Shown here piece after piece: positions 62,561-64,000 of a DNA stretch of 64,000 nucleotides; position 1 is the first letter of the stretch, and each line of letters begins with the position of its first letter. Location: positions 29,889,501 to 29,953,500 of the forward strand of contig NC_092523.1 of assembly GCF_037038585.1 (NCBI RefSeq). Direction: 5' to 3'. The notes beneath the pieces are model-generated. The model was not told the DNA's origin. It did not search any database and saw only the letters and a program-made list of their open reading frames with translations. The stretch is from Patagioenas fasciata (lineage: Eukaryota > Chordata > Aves > Columbiformes > Columbidae). A program made the position numbers and the translations under genes.

Positions 62561-64000
62561 CGTCCGGCAGCGCCTGAGCGTCGGCACGGAACGAGGAGGG
62601 GAATAAACAGCGTCTCGGTGCTCGCTGGGAACAGATGTGCTGCCACAAGTTATTTTGGGATACAGGCGATCCCTCTGGGTGGTGGTCGATGGTTTATCTT
62701 TTATGCATATGCTGCTAAAGCTTAACGGAGTGGCAGAGAACAGACTTGACCGTCTCAGTCCTTTTGCCTGTGTGAAATGTTTTAAATACCAGTGTTATAA
62801 AACAGTATTACCAAATTTTAAAAATAAGATATGGCCCTAGCTAAATTTAAGATCTCGACAGCTAATAAAATCTTAGAACCTCAAAATTACCGTACCAATG
62901 TTGCACTGTTTGTACAGTTTGTGGAGTACTAATACTGGCTGTTGAGGTGTGGGAGTTTTCTGGACCACCAAGGTGGTGAAGGGTTCACAGCAAGTAACTG
63001 TCTGACTGAAAAGTAGCAATTTAAGTCTGTTCTTATTGTTTGCAAGACCTTACAGTTTGGAGGGTTTTTTGTGTGGCTGCAAGGTAAAAGAGTAATTGCG
63101 AACTTGATAAACTGAAGTGCCCTGTTTGGGGTTGCAGTATTTTTATTAGGCAAATGACACATTGATGTTGTGTAGGTTAGCTCAGAAAACAGCTGAGGAA
63201 AACACATCTGTAGTGGGAATTTGCAGGACAATCTTTGGTAATGAATGTTAGAATTCTTGTGTTTGTGTCTTGGTAAGGCTTATAAAAACTGTAACATATG
63301 TCTGTATTATTGACTTTGTAGAGAAAGTTGAGAACCAGCCCAGCTAATAAACAGCATCAGGTATCAGAGTTAATCAGATGACTGATAGTGCACAGTTGTT
63401 ATTTACAACTGTAATGGATTCCAGCCATACTGCTACTGCAGGACTGGAATATGCTTAGATGTGCAGTGACTATGTTAGTGTATGCAGCAGAATATAGCAG
63501 CAAACTGTTTTCTGTAAAATAAAATGTTTCTCAGTGCTAATAGTATGTAAATATTCCCAGTTTTCTTTCTCAGTTGCAAAGATGTTGATTTTTTTCAGTT
63601 GATCTCCTAAACAGCAATATATCTAAAAGCATAATTACAAATGCGTATAGAAGCTTAATTGGTGTTTGTGTCCAGAATGAAGTAGGAACTTGGCTGCAAA
63701 ATCTCATGGATTTTTCTTTCTGGATTACTTTTCAGCTAGATCAATTTGCCCATTTGACTCATCTTGTGACCAAAGTCTTATGCAAAGGTATTGTAGGGAC
63801 AAGAACCTCTTTAAGAGTAGTGCTGCTAAAGAACTAACCATGTGCTCAGTTTTTCCACTGGAAGAATTCTGAAAAGCATTAGTAAAACCACTTAGTTTTG
63901 TTACTTACTCATTCATAATGCTCTATTTCTAGCTTTCAATTGAGGAAAATGTGATAAACAAAATTAATAATTTTATTACTCATGCAAAGGATAATGTTCC
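62561..64000. other. Upstream flank of CLOCK, no gene seen
   Basis: AT-rich sequence beyond the CpG island. In chicken and mammals PDCL2 is the next gene upstream, but none of its coding sequence is recognisable here. The longest frame (88 codons) starts in the CpG island and is not convincing. Confidence 0.6.

Noticed and set aside
60866..62587. Long overlapping frames (up to 345 codons) on both strands
   Set aside because: They result from the GC-rich CpG island. Their Pro/Arg/Ala/Gly composition, mutual overlap and lack of domains argue against coding.

Overview
The window is vertebrate, almost certainly avian, genomic DNA. It holds nearly all of one gene, the circadian transcription factor CLOCK, on the minus strand. 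The evidence for a bird is the CLOCK protein itself (residues typical of bird CLOCK, with a glutamine-rich C-terminus), three CR1 LINE copies of the usual avian type, large AT-rich introns, and a CpG-island promoter. I read 20 coding exons with consensus splice sites and consistent phases. They sum to 2559 nt, giving an 852-residue protein plus stop. No frameshift or internal stop was found.

Layout, right to left along the gene: (1) 62.6-64.0 kb, upstream flank with no gene seen. (2) About 60.9-62.6 kb, a CpG island holding NRF1-type motifs, a perfect RORE and the splice donor of a noncoding first exon (61157). (3) 41.4-61.2 kb, intron 1. (4) 41325-41383, a probable second noncoding exon. (5) 30.4-41.3 kb, intron 2, containing a 222-bp foldback and a GC-richer block. 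(6) 30270-30360, the exon with the start codon and an overlapping upstream ORF. (7) 13.0-28.6 kb, exons for the bHLH, PAS-A and the start of PAS-B. (8) 11.7-12.9 kb, PAS-B and PAC exons. (9) 8.0-10.6 kb, phosphodegron and the exon equivalent to mouse exon 19. (10) 1.5-6.1 kb, Q-rich transactivation exons ending in the C-terminal polyQ. (11) 1-1514, 3' UTR, which continues beyond the window edge.

The repeats are a CR1 3' fragment on the minus strand (6934-7328), a very short CR1 tail (25075-25146), and a better preserved plus-strand CR1 (41534-42427). The third keeps an open frame from the reverse-transcriptase FADD motif to the stop, and lies only 150 bp from the noncoding exon 2. There are also several A/C- or G/T-rich low-complexity tracts, poly-A runs and small hairpins.

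Nothing here looks like a new multi-gene system. The observations most worth checking are the large near-perfect palindrome in intron 2, the RORE and NRF1 cluster at the promoter, the uORF overlapping the CLOCK start, the tandem splice acceptor at the exon-19 equivalent, and the short five-glutamine polyQ allele.
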